Shown here: positions 34,150-44,046 of the stretch, piece by piece
Layout of the letters: every line of letters begins with the position of its first letter
Position numbering within the stretch: position 1 is the stretch's first letter
Assembly (NCBI RefSeq): GCF_949987515.2
Contig: NC_082683.1
Location: 127,186,582 to 127,250,581, forward strand
Length of the DNA stretch: 64,000 bases
Direction of reading: 5' to 3'
Source of the DNA: Delphinus delphis
Lineage: Eukaryota; Chordata; Mammalia; Artiodactyla; Delphinidae
The notes under the pieces: generated by a model
What the model saw: the letters and a program-made list of their open reading frames with translations, nothing else
Told to the model about the DNA's origin: nothing
Databases searched by the model: none
Translations under genes and position numbers: made by a program

Positions 34150-36380
34150 AACTTCAAAAAATGCTCTCAGCAGATCATGCGAATCCTACTCTTCCTCACA
34201 CTAGGTTTACTTTTTCACTCTCTGAGATAGCTTTTGAATCTCCTTCTCCTCAAACTCCGACATACCAAGCCCTCTCAACAGATTACTTTGCTCCCTACTT
34301 CGCTGAGAAAATAGAAGCCATCAATGGGATTTCCCTTATGCTCCCATCATCAAATCATCAATTGTCCCTAGAGCTGCAACTATCTTCTCCTCCATCAGTG
34401 CTCTGGACTCACCTCTTCACACCTTCTCATGGATTTCTCTCTTTTAGTTTCCCTCTCTCTATTACATAATTGCCACCTCTTCCCTCTTCTGGATTATTCC
34501 TATTATCATACAAACATGATCTATTGTCTCCAATGTTTTAAAATGTCTCTCTTTACTCCACATCTCTCCAGCCACTACTTTCTTTCCCTGTCATGACAGA
34601 GTTCAAGTTCTGGAAAGAATGGTTTATCTATAGTCTCCACTTTCTCAACATCTATCTAATTTTTAGCTCACTACCATATGGCTTTCTGACCTCAGTGCTC
34701 CACCAAAAATTCTTGTAAAAGATACCAGTAACCTCCATGTTGCCAAATACAACGGACACTTCTGGCTCCTTCTTCATAAGACTTGACCTCTCAGCAGCAT
34801 TTAACATAGTCGATTGCTCACACTTTCTTACAACACTCTCCTCTCTTGGCTTCTGTGACATCATCCTCTTGGGTTTTCCAGTTCTCTGGCATCTGCTCAG
34901 TGTTCTTTGCTTAATCCTCCACCTCCACCTAACCTCCAAATGTTGTTGTTCTTTAGGTCTAGCCCTTTATTCTTTTGTTTCTCTAATCTCTCTCTCTGAG
35001 TTACCTTATTTCTTCCCACTGCTTGAAACACGTGAAGTACATATGAAACATGTCTATGAAGAGCAAATCTCTATCTCCAACCCCAACCTTCCCTCTGAGC
35101 CCAAGACATCCATGTCAACTGCATACTTTATCTACAGTTGGACACTATGTGAACACCTCAAATTTAACATGCCTAAAATCTAACTGTTCTCAATTTTTTC
35201 TTTTTAATATTTAATTTTTATTGCTCCACCAACCAAACTGCTTTCCTTCCCTCTCCCAACCCCATGGTCTCTATAAATGTCACTGTCATCCACCCAATTG
35301 TTCAAGCCATAAACCTATGTCATCGTTGTTTTTTTTTAATTTTTGGCCGCATTGTGCAGCATGCAGGATCTTAGGTCCCTGACCAGAGATGGAACCTGTG
35401 CCCCCTGCAGTGGAAGTGCAGAGTCTTAACCACTGGACTGCCAGGGAAGTCCCTAAATCTACGTCATCATTGATTCTTCTCTCTTCTTCACACCTTCCCC
35501 TCACTTAGAAGTGATCATCTCCCACAAGCAAATATATTCTAGCTCTAAAAATATATACCAAACTTGTCTACTTCTCTCCATCCCACAGCCTCTTATCCTA
35601 CTCCAAGCTACTATCATTCTTCACTACTGTAATTACTTCATTACTGCCTAGTGGGGCTCCTTGCTTCTATTCTCACCTCCCTTTAATCCATTCTTCACAC
35701 TCTTCACTCAGCAGTAACAGTGAGCTCCTTAAAATGGAAAATCAGACCATGTGACTCCCCTTCTTAAAATCTTCCAATGACTTTTCATTGTACCTGGAAG
35801 ACATTCTGAACTCCTTACCCTGGCCTCCAAGGCCCCTCTATCTAAGCCTAGCCCTTGTCTCTCCTTTTAGTTTCATCTTGTGCCACTCTCTCTTAACTAA
35901 GCTCCAGACAGACTCCTCCTAGTTCCTAGAACATTCCAAGCTCTTTCCCAAATCAGGGCACTTGTAATTGCAGTTCATTTGGTCCAGAGCACTTTTCCAC
36001 CTACTCTATGCATTGCTGAGTAGGTCCCTACTCTTATCATTTAGGTCCCAGTTTAAATGGCACCTTCTCAGAAAGGTACTCACTGACCACATAAAGTAAA
36101 TCTGGAGTGCCTGTCTTCCTGGTTATTCTTTTCTTCCTTCCTGTTTCCCTTCCTTCCTTCCCTCTGTCTTTCCTTCCTTCCTGACCTTCTTTTCTCTCCC
36201 TTTTTTTCCCAGTTATTCTTTACCTTAATATCCTGTTTGTTTCCTTCACTGCACATATCCGAATCTACTATGTGATCTGCATCACTACACTGTTTCATTA
36301 GGACCAAGATCTTAACTTTTCTTTACCTTTGTATCCCAGTACCTAGCACATATAGTAGGTGCTCAATAAATATTTGGTGA
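34150..36380 (+). mobile_element. Long LINE-2 remnant with reverse-transcriptase trace
   Basis: A 148-codon frame at 34737-35183 contains DLSAAFNIVDCSHFLTTLSS, the degenerate form of the DLSAAFDTVDH motif of CR1/L2-type reverse transcriptases. Downstream, CAGACCATGTGACTCCCC, AATCTTCCAATGACTTTTCA, GGTCCCAGTTTAAATGGCAC and the terminus GTAGGTGCTCAATAAATATT follow L2 order to its 3' end. A (TTCC)n-rich tract lies at about 36125-36185. No functional ORF2 remains: the YADD-type motif is absent and frames are broken. Confidence 0.85.
35329..35454 (-). mobile_element. CHR-1-type SINE
   Basis: The reverse complement starts GGGACTTCCCTGGCAGTCCA. An 18-bp target duplication lies at 35311-35328 and 35455-35472 (AAACCTATGTCATCGTTG versus AAATCTACGTCATCATTG). 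It is inserted in the L2. Confidence 0.93.
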
Positions 36381-36394
36381 GTCAATAACACAAA

Positions 36395-36520
36395 CTTGAG
36401 AAGTAGGTGTTATCTTCTCCATTTTACAAAATGAGAAAACTGAATTTAAGGGATGTTAACTTATCCATACTACATAGTAATTAATTAGCAGAACTGTTCA
36501 TTCATACCTGTTTGAGTCTT
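36395..36520 (-). mobile_element. MIR SINE
   Basis: Antisense MIR: TATCTTCTCCATTTTACAAA, ATGAGAAAACTGAATTTAAG, AACTTATCCATACTACATAG. Confidence 0.6.
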
Positions 36521-36524
36521 ATTT

Positions 36525-36790
36525 TAAAGCCTAAAAAATATGTAATCCTTTTTGTATCTTAAACACAATGCTATATATACTTACATAAGCATGCACACTA
36601 TATACACACATGTATGCACTATATATGTATACACACATTTATCATTTGTTTCTCATAACAATTTTATCACTCACAAAAATTTTTCTGATTGTAAAATCTG
36701 GAAATTACAGAAAGCCATGCATAAAATATTTTTAAACATCTGATGGCTCTAAGAAAACTATTGTTAAAGTATTTAGCATTATAAACATTT
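36525..36790. other. AT-rich DNA with TATACACA-type low complexity
   Basis: 36570-36640 alternates TATATAC and CACATG-like steps. No gene. Confidence 0.5.
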
Positions 36791-36798
36791 CAGAGTAC

Positions 36799-37010
36799 TT
36801 TTTTTTTTTTTTTTTTTTGCGGTATGCGGGCCTCTCACTGTTGTGGCCTCTCCCATTGTGGCGCACAGGCTCCGGACGCGCAGGCTCAGCGGCCACGGCT
36901 GACGGGCCCAGCCGCTCCGCGGCATGTGGGATCTTCCCGGACCGGGTCACGAACCCGCCTCCCCTGCATCGGCAGGCGGACTCCCAACCACTGCGCCACC
37001 AGGGAAGCCC
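36799..37010 (-). mobile_element. CHR-2-type SINE close to the CpG-island promoter
   Basis: The reverse complement starts GGGGCTTCCCTGGTGGCGCA and ends in a long poly(A), seen as about 21 T. An exact target duplication CAGAGTAC sits at 36791-36798 and 37011-37018. Low divergence from the CHR-2 pattern suggests a recent insertion, about 0.5 kb upstream of the CpG island. Confidence 0.95.
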
Positions 37011-37018
37011 CAGAGTAC

Positions 37019-37484
37019 ATTTTAAAGTCTTTTTTTTTCTATGACTATGCATATATGTGTGTTTTTAATAGCATATTTAGGGCATAAGCGTATTATGGCT
37101 TAAGCATTCCCTTGTCCTTAAACATTATTCTGAATTTAATGGCTTCCAAATATTCCATAATATTGGTGTAACATAATGCATTTATCTCTGTATCTTTATT
37201 AACAAACAGGTTTTGGTATTATGAATACTGAGTATTGTGTATGTACATTTCTAGAAAATACTGATACTGCCAAATACCAAGGTTAAAGATTATGCATAGT
37301 TTTATTTTGATACACACTGCCAAAGTGTTGTTTTAACCAATTCACACAACTATCCAGCACCTACAAGAGTGCTCACTTCCGTGAGGCATAACAACCTGTA
37401 ATGAGGTCTCTAAGAGTTCCTGGAGAGATCTCAGGCGAAATCTTCACCCTGCATCTTGAGCTCTGATCGCAGGAACTCCCTCGG
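37019..37484. other. Unassigned DNA upstream of the CpG island
   Basis: AT-rich sequence with a possible old L1 trace (TGCATAGTTTTATTTTGATA, ACCAATTCACACAACTATCC) at about 37290-37375. CpG content rises sharply after 37,485. Confidence 0.5.
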
Positions 37485-37536
37485 TCCAGCAAGCGGCGCC
37501 GTCGCCTTCCGTCGAGGTTGGGTCGTCACGGAGACC

Positions 37537-37544
37537 TCACGTGA
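37537..37544. promoter_or_regulatory. Palindromic E-box TCACGTGA
   Basis: TCACGTGA is the core bound by USF, MITF/TFE and MYC/MAX-type bHLH-zip factors. It lies about 100 bp upstream of the inferred start site, a usual distance for USF sites in CpG promoters. Binding is inferred. Confidence 0.6.
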
Positions 37545-37562
37545 TCCGGCCGTCTCTGCGCC

Positions 37563-37571
37563 GGGGGGCGG
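37563..37571 (+). promoter_or_regulatory. GC box (Sp/KLF type)
   Basis: GGGGGGCGG within the CpG island, about 75 bp upstream of the inferred start. It fits an Sp1/KLF site. Confidence 0.5.
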
Positions 37572-37589
37572 TCTTGCGGGGATTTGCCT

Positions 37590-37619
37590 TACGTACGCCG
37601 CCGCATGACGTCGTACGTA
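37590..37619. promoter_or_regulatory. CRE-like site within TACGTACG inverted repeats
   Basis: TGACGTCG at 37606-37613 differs from the full CRE (TGACGTCA) by one base. It lies between TACGTACG (37590-37597) and its inverted copy CGTACGTA (37612-37619). Together with the E-box this puts four ACGT cores in about 80 bp, suited to bZIP (CREB/ATF) factors. Confidence 0.55.
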
Positions 37620-37630
37620 GGGGCTGGCTA

Positions 37631-37642
37631 GCCGCCATCTTG
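37631..37642 (+). promoter_or_regulatory. YY1-type site GCCGCCATCTTG
   Basis: GCCGCCATCTTG is the extended YY1 consensus in the orientation that typically sits at or just downstream of start sites of housekeeping genes. It is followed directly by a pyrimidine run (CTTCTTTTTCTC), a plausible TCT-type or TOP-like initiation region. Confidence 0.7.
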
Positions 37643-37847
37643 CTTCTTTTTCTCGCTCGCTATTTCCCTCTCGAGAAGGAGCGAAAGTGCTTTGGCGGTT
37701 TGTCCATCCGCAGCTTCGGCTCTCTGGGGCCCGGGGTCCTTACAGCCGCCCCCTACCCCTAATTTCCCCTTCCCCTTCCCCCTATCAGAGCTCTGCGGAG
37801 CCCCTCGAAGCGCGCAGGCACACTCAGCTTGACACTCATCCTGGCCG
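37643..37847 (+). other. Predicted non-coding first exon (5' UTR), gene not identified
   Basis: The start is placed in the pyrimidine run after the YY1 site and is approximate. The end is a good splice donor, CTGGCCG/GTAAGGA, with GT at 37848-37849. There is no ATG in the segment, so the exon would be entirely 5' UTR and the start codon would lie in a later exon. No such exon is confidently visible before the window ends, so the first intron would exceed 26 kb. I do not recognise the sequence. The open frame starting at 37541 begins upstream of the likely start site and is a GC-rich artefact. Alternative: the transcript may be a long non-coding RNA. Confidence 0.55.
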
Positions 37848-38630
37848 GTAAGGAAAGCGAGGGCGTAGGAGCTGCGATCAAAGCGGGCCCTATCCGGGAG
37901 GGCTGGCGTGGGGCGGCCCGGGGCGTGGGAGCACACGCCGACCTGGCGCCCAGAGACGAGGGAGCCGCGTGGAGAGGGCCTTGGGTCCGGGCATCCTCTT
38001 TTTCTCTTTGGCTACCATCATCTCTGCTTCTGGGGGAGCCTCGGCCTCCTGCTTGGGGAGCGGGAAAAACCGGAGTCAGACCCGCCCCATGTGGTCTGCA
38101 GCGGGAGTTCCGGACCCGTCGGCCTCCTCCCACTCAGGCCCTGTAGGGGGATTACGCGCGTTGCCGGGTAAGGGAAGGGAGTTTCCTTCCCGCGGGATAG
38201 GCGGGTGCGCGGTCTCTTTTCCTAGTGTGGGTATGTGTCCCCCCAAACAACTCAGAGGCTCATCTAGGCTCTTTAATGCCTACCTCTTCTTCATGTTTAG
38301 TGAGGGTGAAAATTGCAATGAGTAGTGTGCGGGAGAGACCGGGTTAAAGGCCGGGCTCGGTGAGAGGCTCTTCGGGGAATGAGGACCAGTCCTACTTCCG
38401 CTAGGGACGTGCTTCCCCAACTCCAGAGGCAGGTTCGGATAGTCTTTTCTCACCCTAGGCCTCTGCATCCGCTAACCTGCTTGGTGAATCTCACTCCGCA
38501 GCTTTCTCTCTTTGAGATAGCATTAGTGTTGGTGTTACGGTAAAGGCCCCACTTTAGGGCTTGAAGAAAAGGGCATAGGGGGCCAATAGGAGCACTGATA
38601 AATTCTTCCTTCCCTTGAGAGGAATGTGTC

Positions 38631-38670
38631 TAATTCCTTTAAAGGGATGTTAATTCCTTTAAAGGGATGT
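38631..38670. repeat. 20-bp tandem duplication with two CArG boxes
   Basis: TAATTCCTTTAAAGGGATGT is repeated twice without change. Each copy holds CCTTTAAAGG (38636-38645 and 38656-38665), a perfect match to the SRF CArG consensus CC(A/T)6GG. The two sites are 20 bp apart, about 0.8 kb into the inferred intron. SRF binding is inferred, not shown. Confidence 0.7.
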
Positions 38671-38699
38671 GTATATGTTTTGACTTGATCTGAGATTCT

Positions 38700-39205
38700 T
38701 TTGAGGTTTCCGACGTGTCTGATGTTTGCTGGCTTCTAAGGCTAGCCGGATTTCCGCATTGACCGATCTTCAGACTATGTCCATAGATTAATACCTCGCC
38801 AGGGTACTTAGAATTGTACAGTAGGCAACTGTGCTGTAAGATTTTCATTTGGAATGCCCCCAGAAGAATCGGGATTTTTGATTAAATGCTTGATAGCTTA
38901 TTCCCGCAAATAAAAATGATAGGGTGATACTTAAACGCCGACTAAGCCCAACTCCAGCATTTGTTAGAAGTAGATTAACCTCCTCTGTTGGTAATTAAGA
39001 TACTGCTCAGACTGGAGCCATTTTTAGGTGTGTGTCATAAATGCACTGCAGCATCTTTTCTGGTTCACTTCAAATGCATTGATCCCCTAAAAAAAGGAAT
39101 AGGTTGAATTTGAGTTTCTAGCATATAGTCAACGAGTAATTCTCTCCTTTTCCATAATGGAATTTTCAGAATATAGACTTTTTACTTTTGTGTTTCGGTA
39201 TGTGG
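38700..39205. other. No gene seen; intron after the CpG island
   Basis: GC content drops back to the window average. No repeat family recognised. Confidence 0.45.
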
Positions 39206-39207
39206 CT

Positions 39208-39475
39208 GTTTTCCCTCCACTAGTTGACCTTTTACCATGTACTGAGCACATAAATAAGCTCTTTACAGACATTCTCTTTGTTAATCCTACAGCAAGCCTT
39301 TGAGGGAGGTACTATCATCATCCCCATTTTACAGATGAGGAAATGAAATCTGAGAAATTAAAGTAGTTTGACCAAGGTCACACAGCAGTTATTGATGGTG
39401 CTGTATAGATTCAAACCCAGGTTGTCTAAACGCAAAGGGGATGCTCTAAGCTGTCGAACTGCCTCCCTGTTTCTT
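39208..39475 (-). mobile_element. Nearly full-length MIR (antisense), left arm of an inverted duplication
   Basis: The reverse complement runs from AACCTGGGTTTGAATC through GTGTGACCTTGGTCAAACTA and CCTCATCTGTAAAATGGGGA to GTGCTCAGTACATGG. The part at about 39208-39350 is matched by an inverted copy at 39710-39850. Confidence 0.85.
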
Positions 39476-39709
39476 GTAATTTTGCAAACTATAGGACCTA
39501 AATAAGATACAGCATTATTAACCTAGTTTTTGTTTTCCTTGACTTAGTATAGAAACATGGTTGCATGTGAAGGTTGAAGTGTTCCAAGGTGTAAAAAATA
39601 CATTATAGCTACTCTGGGGATAGAAAAGCCAGTCGAGTAAAACTCAAATGCTGTGGTATGACAGATAAGTTTTAAATTTTGATATCTGGCCTATATTATT
39701 GATAAAATA

Positions 39710-39850
39710 TTTCCTCATCTGTAAAATGGAGATGATAATAGTAGTAACTCCTTCAAAGGCTTGCTGTAGGTTTATCACAGATAATGTATGTAAAGAGCTT
39801 ATTACTGTGCTCAGTACATAGTAAAAGGTCAACTAGTAGTGGAAGGAGAA
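39710..39850 (+). mobile_element. Partial MIR (sense), right arm of an inverted duplication
   Basis: It starts at TTTCCTCATCTGTAAAATGG and ends past GTAAAAGGTCAACTAGTAGT. It shares non-consensus changes with the MIR at 39208-39475, including the GGTCAACTAGT end and GGCTTGCTGTAGG, so the two derive from one copy, not from two independent insertions. Confidence 0.8.
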
Positions 39851-39859
39851 TGACAGAAT

Positions 39860-41000
39860 ACTGGTAGAAGAAAATACTCTTCTTCCAAGCAGTGGGTAAC
39901 CTGTATATTCTCAGAATGGAGTATACCTTTGGGAACTTAAGAAATAGTTTTCCTTTTTTTTTTTTAAGGCTTTTTTGGACTTAAATATCTTTTTTTTCTT
40001 TTTTTTTACACTTATATATTGGGTTTTGTTTCTTAAAGATTTCTTCATGTTCTAGAGTCAGTACCCCTGTGATCAGTATATTGGGCATAGCTGAAAATAC
40101 AGAAGTTCTGCCTCATTCAAAGTCCCTGTCTCCCCTCTACCCCTACCCCACCCCACCATCCTTATGGTAAAATGTCTTTGAAGATTATATTATGTCCTCC
40201 TCTCCCTCCAAGTGGTTTCCTTCTTCCCCCAGACCCCAAACACCACTTCAGTTTGTAATTCAGTTGAGGAACTCGTTTTTCAGATGCTATTTATGCCATA
40301 TTTGTGTAAGGCACGAATTGATCATTCATAAAATGTTGACACAAACTGGTATAGAACCCTATTCTTACCATGAAGGAGATCCAAAAGTTGTGTCTGCCTG
40401 AGTTATGACTAATATACTTTCAGTAAAGCGAGCCTTGTCATCTTATGAATAGGCTGACACAATGAAAGCTTGTCTCAGTCTGTGTTAACTGTTGCTTCGA
40501 AGTCTTGAGAATTAATAACTTAGTTTTGAGTCATAACATTTAAAAATTCTCAATAATGCCATTGATGCATCAGTCAGGACATCTTTGGGGGTAAAAGTGT
40601 TCTCTAGAGAGGGTGATTTCAGTAAAGTTTTTATTGTATGTGTGTCCTCCCCCCTTCCCCAAAGGCTAAATGTAGTCTGACCCTTTTGCCAGTTATATTT
40701 CTAGTCATTATTTTGCTCTAGATTGACAGAATGCCTGTCACATTTTGGGGGCTTTGTGTGCACATATTTTCTGGTAAATCAGAACAAGGACTATTACTGA
40801 GTTTCAACAGTTGTCTAGTTGACAGAAACTTTTATGTGGTTAGCCTATACCTAGAGTTGAACACAAGATAGCAGTGGAATTATTACTGTTAATGTAATGT
40901 ACTCACCCATGTGTGGTGCTGCTAGGTGCTCTATATTAAAGAAGAGCAGGACATAATCAGCAATTGTGAAGCACATCTAGTATTAAAAAAACACTATTGG
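39860..41000. other. No gene seen; intron
   Basis: T-rich tracts at 39951-40015 and otherwise unassigned AT-rich DNA. Confidence 0.45.
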
Positions 41001-41003
41001 GTG

Positions 41004-41350
41004 TTTTTTTTTAATTTATTTAATTTTGGCTACGTTGGGTCTTTGTTGCTGCGTATGGGCTTTCTCTAGTTGCGGCGAGCGGGGGCTACTCTTCGTCGCG
41101 ATGCACAGGCTTCTCATTGTGGTGGCTTCTCGTTGCAGAGCACGGGCTCTGGGCATGTGGGCTTCAGTAGTTGTGGCATGCGGGCTCAGTAGTTGTGGTT
41201 CACGGGCTCTAGAGCACAGGCTCAGTAGTTGTGGCACATGGGCGGCTTAGTTGCTCCGCGGCATGTGGGATCTTCCCGGACCAGGGCTTGAACCCGTGTC
41301 CCCTGCATTGGCAGGCATATTCTAAACCACTGCGCCAACCAGGGAAGCCC
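41004..41350 (-). mobile_element. Long CHR-family SINE
   Basis: The reverse complement starts GGGGCTTCCCTGGTTGGCGC and has B-box-like GGTTCAAGCCC. It runs to an AAATTAAA-type tail. The flanks CACTATTGGGTGT and CAATACTGGGTATT are a diverged target duplication. Confidence 0.92.
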
Positions 41351-41354
41351 CAAT

Positions 41355-42000
41355 ACTGGGTATTATTTACATAACATTATATAGTAGTTTTCTGTTTCTT
41401 GTCTGCCTTCTGATATTAGTCTGTTTTCCTTTACTAGACTGTTTCCGTGTCTTATCACTTTGTACAGTGGTTCGCATGTATCTAGAGTTTATTATATGTT
41501 ATTGAATAAATGAGATTAGGAAACAGAAAGATTAGACCCACAACTAAGGTTCAACTGACAAATGCCTTAGTGGAGCAGAAGAATACCCCAGTCATTTTTC
41601 CCCCTTTATTTACCTATTAGAATAGTATCAGATGCTTTCAAATAGTTTGTGTTTATGTTCTGTACATTGTGAGATTTCTTTGCATCAGATTATCCTTACT
41701 AATTTTTAGATTTATTCAACAAACATTACAGATTCTTTTAATTTTGTAAGGCACAGTGCATGAGAGGAAAATGGCTTTTGGTTCGTACTGCCGAGATGTT
41801 CACAGTCTTAAGGATTAATATTAAAAGTTATCATGTGATCTTTGGATTCATACCAGAATATAAAAATAAAGATATACAGACAGGTAATGGAAATTTGGGG
41901 CAGAAAATTCATATATGGAAAATTGTCCATAGTATATAGGTCGAGTACCCAGTTGGTTACAAGTAAAGCCATGATGGCCAGGAGGGACTAAGAATAATTG
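41355..42000. other. No gene seen; intron
   Basis: Unassigned. An L2-like 3' trace (GTATCTAGAGTTTATTATAT, TTGAATAAATGA) is possible at about 41475-41515. Confidence 0.4.
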
Positions 42001-42004
42001 TAAT

Positions 42005-42230
42005 TATTAATATTTAGTGAGCACTTACCATGCCAGGCACTGAGCTAAGAACACTTTGAGGATTATCTCTTTCATTCCATACAATAAGCCTAGAATGTGG
42101 ATTATTTTATTCCCATTACACAACTAGAAAACTGGATTTAAAGAGATGTAGTAATTTGTTCAAAGTTACTTAGCTAGAAGGTGAGATTCAGATTATTGAC
42201 CCAGAGCCTGAGTGCTTAACGTCTATGCTA
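42005..42230 (-). mobile_element. MIR SINE
   Basis: Antisense MIR: GTGAGCACTTACCATGCCAG, GCACTGAGCTAAGAACACTT, AACTAGAAAACTGGATTTAA and GACCCAGAGCCTGAGTGCTT in order. Confidence 0.8.
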
Positions 42231-42239
42231 CATGGATTT

Positions 42240-43010
42240 CCCAGTGGCCAGTGTTTCTCAAACTTCAGTCATTCACAATTTTTGCTTTATCTTCAAACCA
42301 TCTGTCAATATTTTTGTTTAATTTAGCTTCCTATCTTTTAATTAAGTGAGTTTAAAAGAAAAATTTATGTGATTATTTGGTGTTAGAGTTTTTTCCCCCC
42401 AACATGTGTTAAACATGTAATTTTAAATATTCCTCTATGGACTACTTAAAATCATCTAATATACCATCAGTACTCATTTGTATCCTACCCTTTGGGACAT
42501 AACTGCTATAAGAAATGAATACTGCATAGGATCAGGCAGCAGTTGGAATTAATGAAGGCCAGAAGTGATGAAAGCCTAAAAATAGAATAGATTCATCAAA
42601 CAGGAAATTGCAGCATTACAGGAGTAGAGATATAAATTAGAGCCTTAACTACATACTTGGGACAACCATTTCCAGGATGAACTGCAAAGTGGAGTGGGTT
42701 TATTTAGACAGAGAAATGTAACAGGATGTCTAAGATAATCTATGGCAAGAGAAGGAGAACAAGAATGACTAACTTAAGAAAGAAGTCACTACAGAAATCA
42801 GGGTGGAAAAGGAAAATCTCTAAAATAGGATTGTGACAGCCAAATGTAGCAGAGTTCAGAAAAATATGTGAGATAGGGCTCTTGGATTTGGCTTGAGTGA
42901 TCCTTGGTGACCCTAAGAGAATTTAAGTCAATTAATGAGGCTGAAAGGTTATAAGAAGGGAGGAATAAGTAGTGAGACCTCTTGATTTTTAGGTGTGTTG
43001 AATACTCAAA
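42240..43010. other. No gene seen; intron
   Basis: CCAGTGTTTCTCAAACTTCA at 42247-42266 looks like the end of a hAT-type MITE whose other end I cannot place. The rest is purine-rich and unassigned. Confidence 0.4.
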
Positions 43011-43014
43011 ATGA

Positions 43015-43175
43015 GCTCTGGACTAGGAGTTTGAAAATCTGGGGTTAATCCTTTTGTCACTTGGGGGCAAGTGACTTGGCTTCTTCAAGTTGTGGATACA
43101 CTATTCATCTGGAAAATAAGGATAATATCGGTTTCCCCTATCTTAGAGGATTGTTACAAAGATCACATTAAATGT
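43015..43175 (+). mobile_element. MIR SINE
   Basis: Sense MIR pattern: GAGCTCTGGACTAGGAGTTT, GGGGGCAAGTGACTTGGCTT, CATCTGGAAAATAAGGATAA and GAGGATTGTTACAAAGATCA. Confidence 0.75.
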
Positions 43176-43179
43176 ATTT

Positions 43180-44029
43180 CTTATACTTTTTGAGTTTAAT
43201 ATTCTTTGATATCACATGAGTCTTAACCACATTTAAAACAAAAGGGACGCGTGAAAAGTAGAAAGTTGAATTACGGGAGGATAGGTTCTCAACGAGATTG
43301 GAAGATCTCCTCATGGTGCATATGTAGTTAGAGAATGGGTGTCTAGAGAGGTTAATAATCGATCTTCCTCCTTTCCTAATGAATAATCTGAAAGTGCAGG
43401 GCTGCTGTATATGGTTGTACCATTTGTGCACTGCACAAAGATGCCTGGCTGAAGGAGGCAACAAGGACTGAAATCTAGCCCTTGATCTGCTTTCAGAGTC
43501 CTGTGCCCTGGCTAGGCCTCCAGCAGAAATTGTGCCTCCACTTCTCTTCTCCCTCACAAGACATCAGCCCTCTCACCAAGATGAGTACCTGTATCTTCCC
43601 AGAGGGTGTGTTTTTCTATTTGCACAAAGGCCCTGTGGAGGCCAGTGCTCTGAAAGGCTCCTTAAGGAGACATATTAAGGATATGGGTTTAGAGCAACAT
43701 CAAAAACATTTGGGAGACTGGAGAAATGGTCACTAGGAACAGAAAGCTTAGAACTTATTATGAAAATGGGTTAAGTAGCTGCCCAACAGCAAGTACAGAA
43801 TTCTAGTTTATCCAGTGTATTTTAAAGATGGGCATTATAACTTATTAAGTGTTTCTAATAATTTGGAAACAAATGTTTATTAAAATATCATATGTAGATT
43901 ATCAGCTTTCAAAGAGGAAAGAGAATATATGAATAAAACTATACTTAACATTTTAATCTTCAAAAAAACCACTTTATACTTTTTCAGTTGCAATTACAAT
44001 TTATATTTTTGGCAATATGACTATTATTG
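43180..44029. other. No gene seen; intron
   Basis: The reverse frame of 129 codons (43168-43557) and the forward 84-codon frame (43482-43736) have no recognisable domain and overlap each other. Neither is called. Confidence 0.45.
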
Positions 44030-44046
44030 CTTGGCCTATATTTGTA

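Larger units (their letters stand above)
37485..38215 (+). promoter_or_regulatory. CpG-island promoter
   Basis: This is the only stretch of the window with dense CpG and high GC: CAAGCGGCGCCGTCGCC at the left edge to GGCGGGTGCGCGG at the right. There is no TATA box at a useful position. It contains a CACGTG box, a GC box, an ACGT/CRE cluster and a YY1-type site within 105 bp, followed by a splice donor. CpG-island promoters of this kind drive broadly expressed genes. Direction is taken from the YY1 site, the donor, and antisense SINE bias downstream. A divergent transcript cannot be excluded. Confidence 0.85.

Noticed and set aside
34737..35183. 148-codon frame with polymerase-like motif
   Set aside because: It is the decayed reverse-transcriptase region of an L2. 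The catalytic YADD-type motif is not present.
37541..38325. Six or more overlapping open frames of 60-124 codons in the CpG island
   Set aside because: High GC makes stop codons rare on both strands. The frames conflict with each other, several start upstream of the likely transcription start, and none has a recognisable domain.
43168..43736. Overlapping 129- and 84-codon frames on opposite strands
   Set aside because: No domain, no splice support, and mutual overlap. Likely chance.
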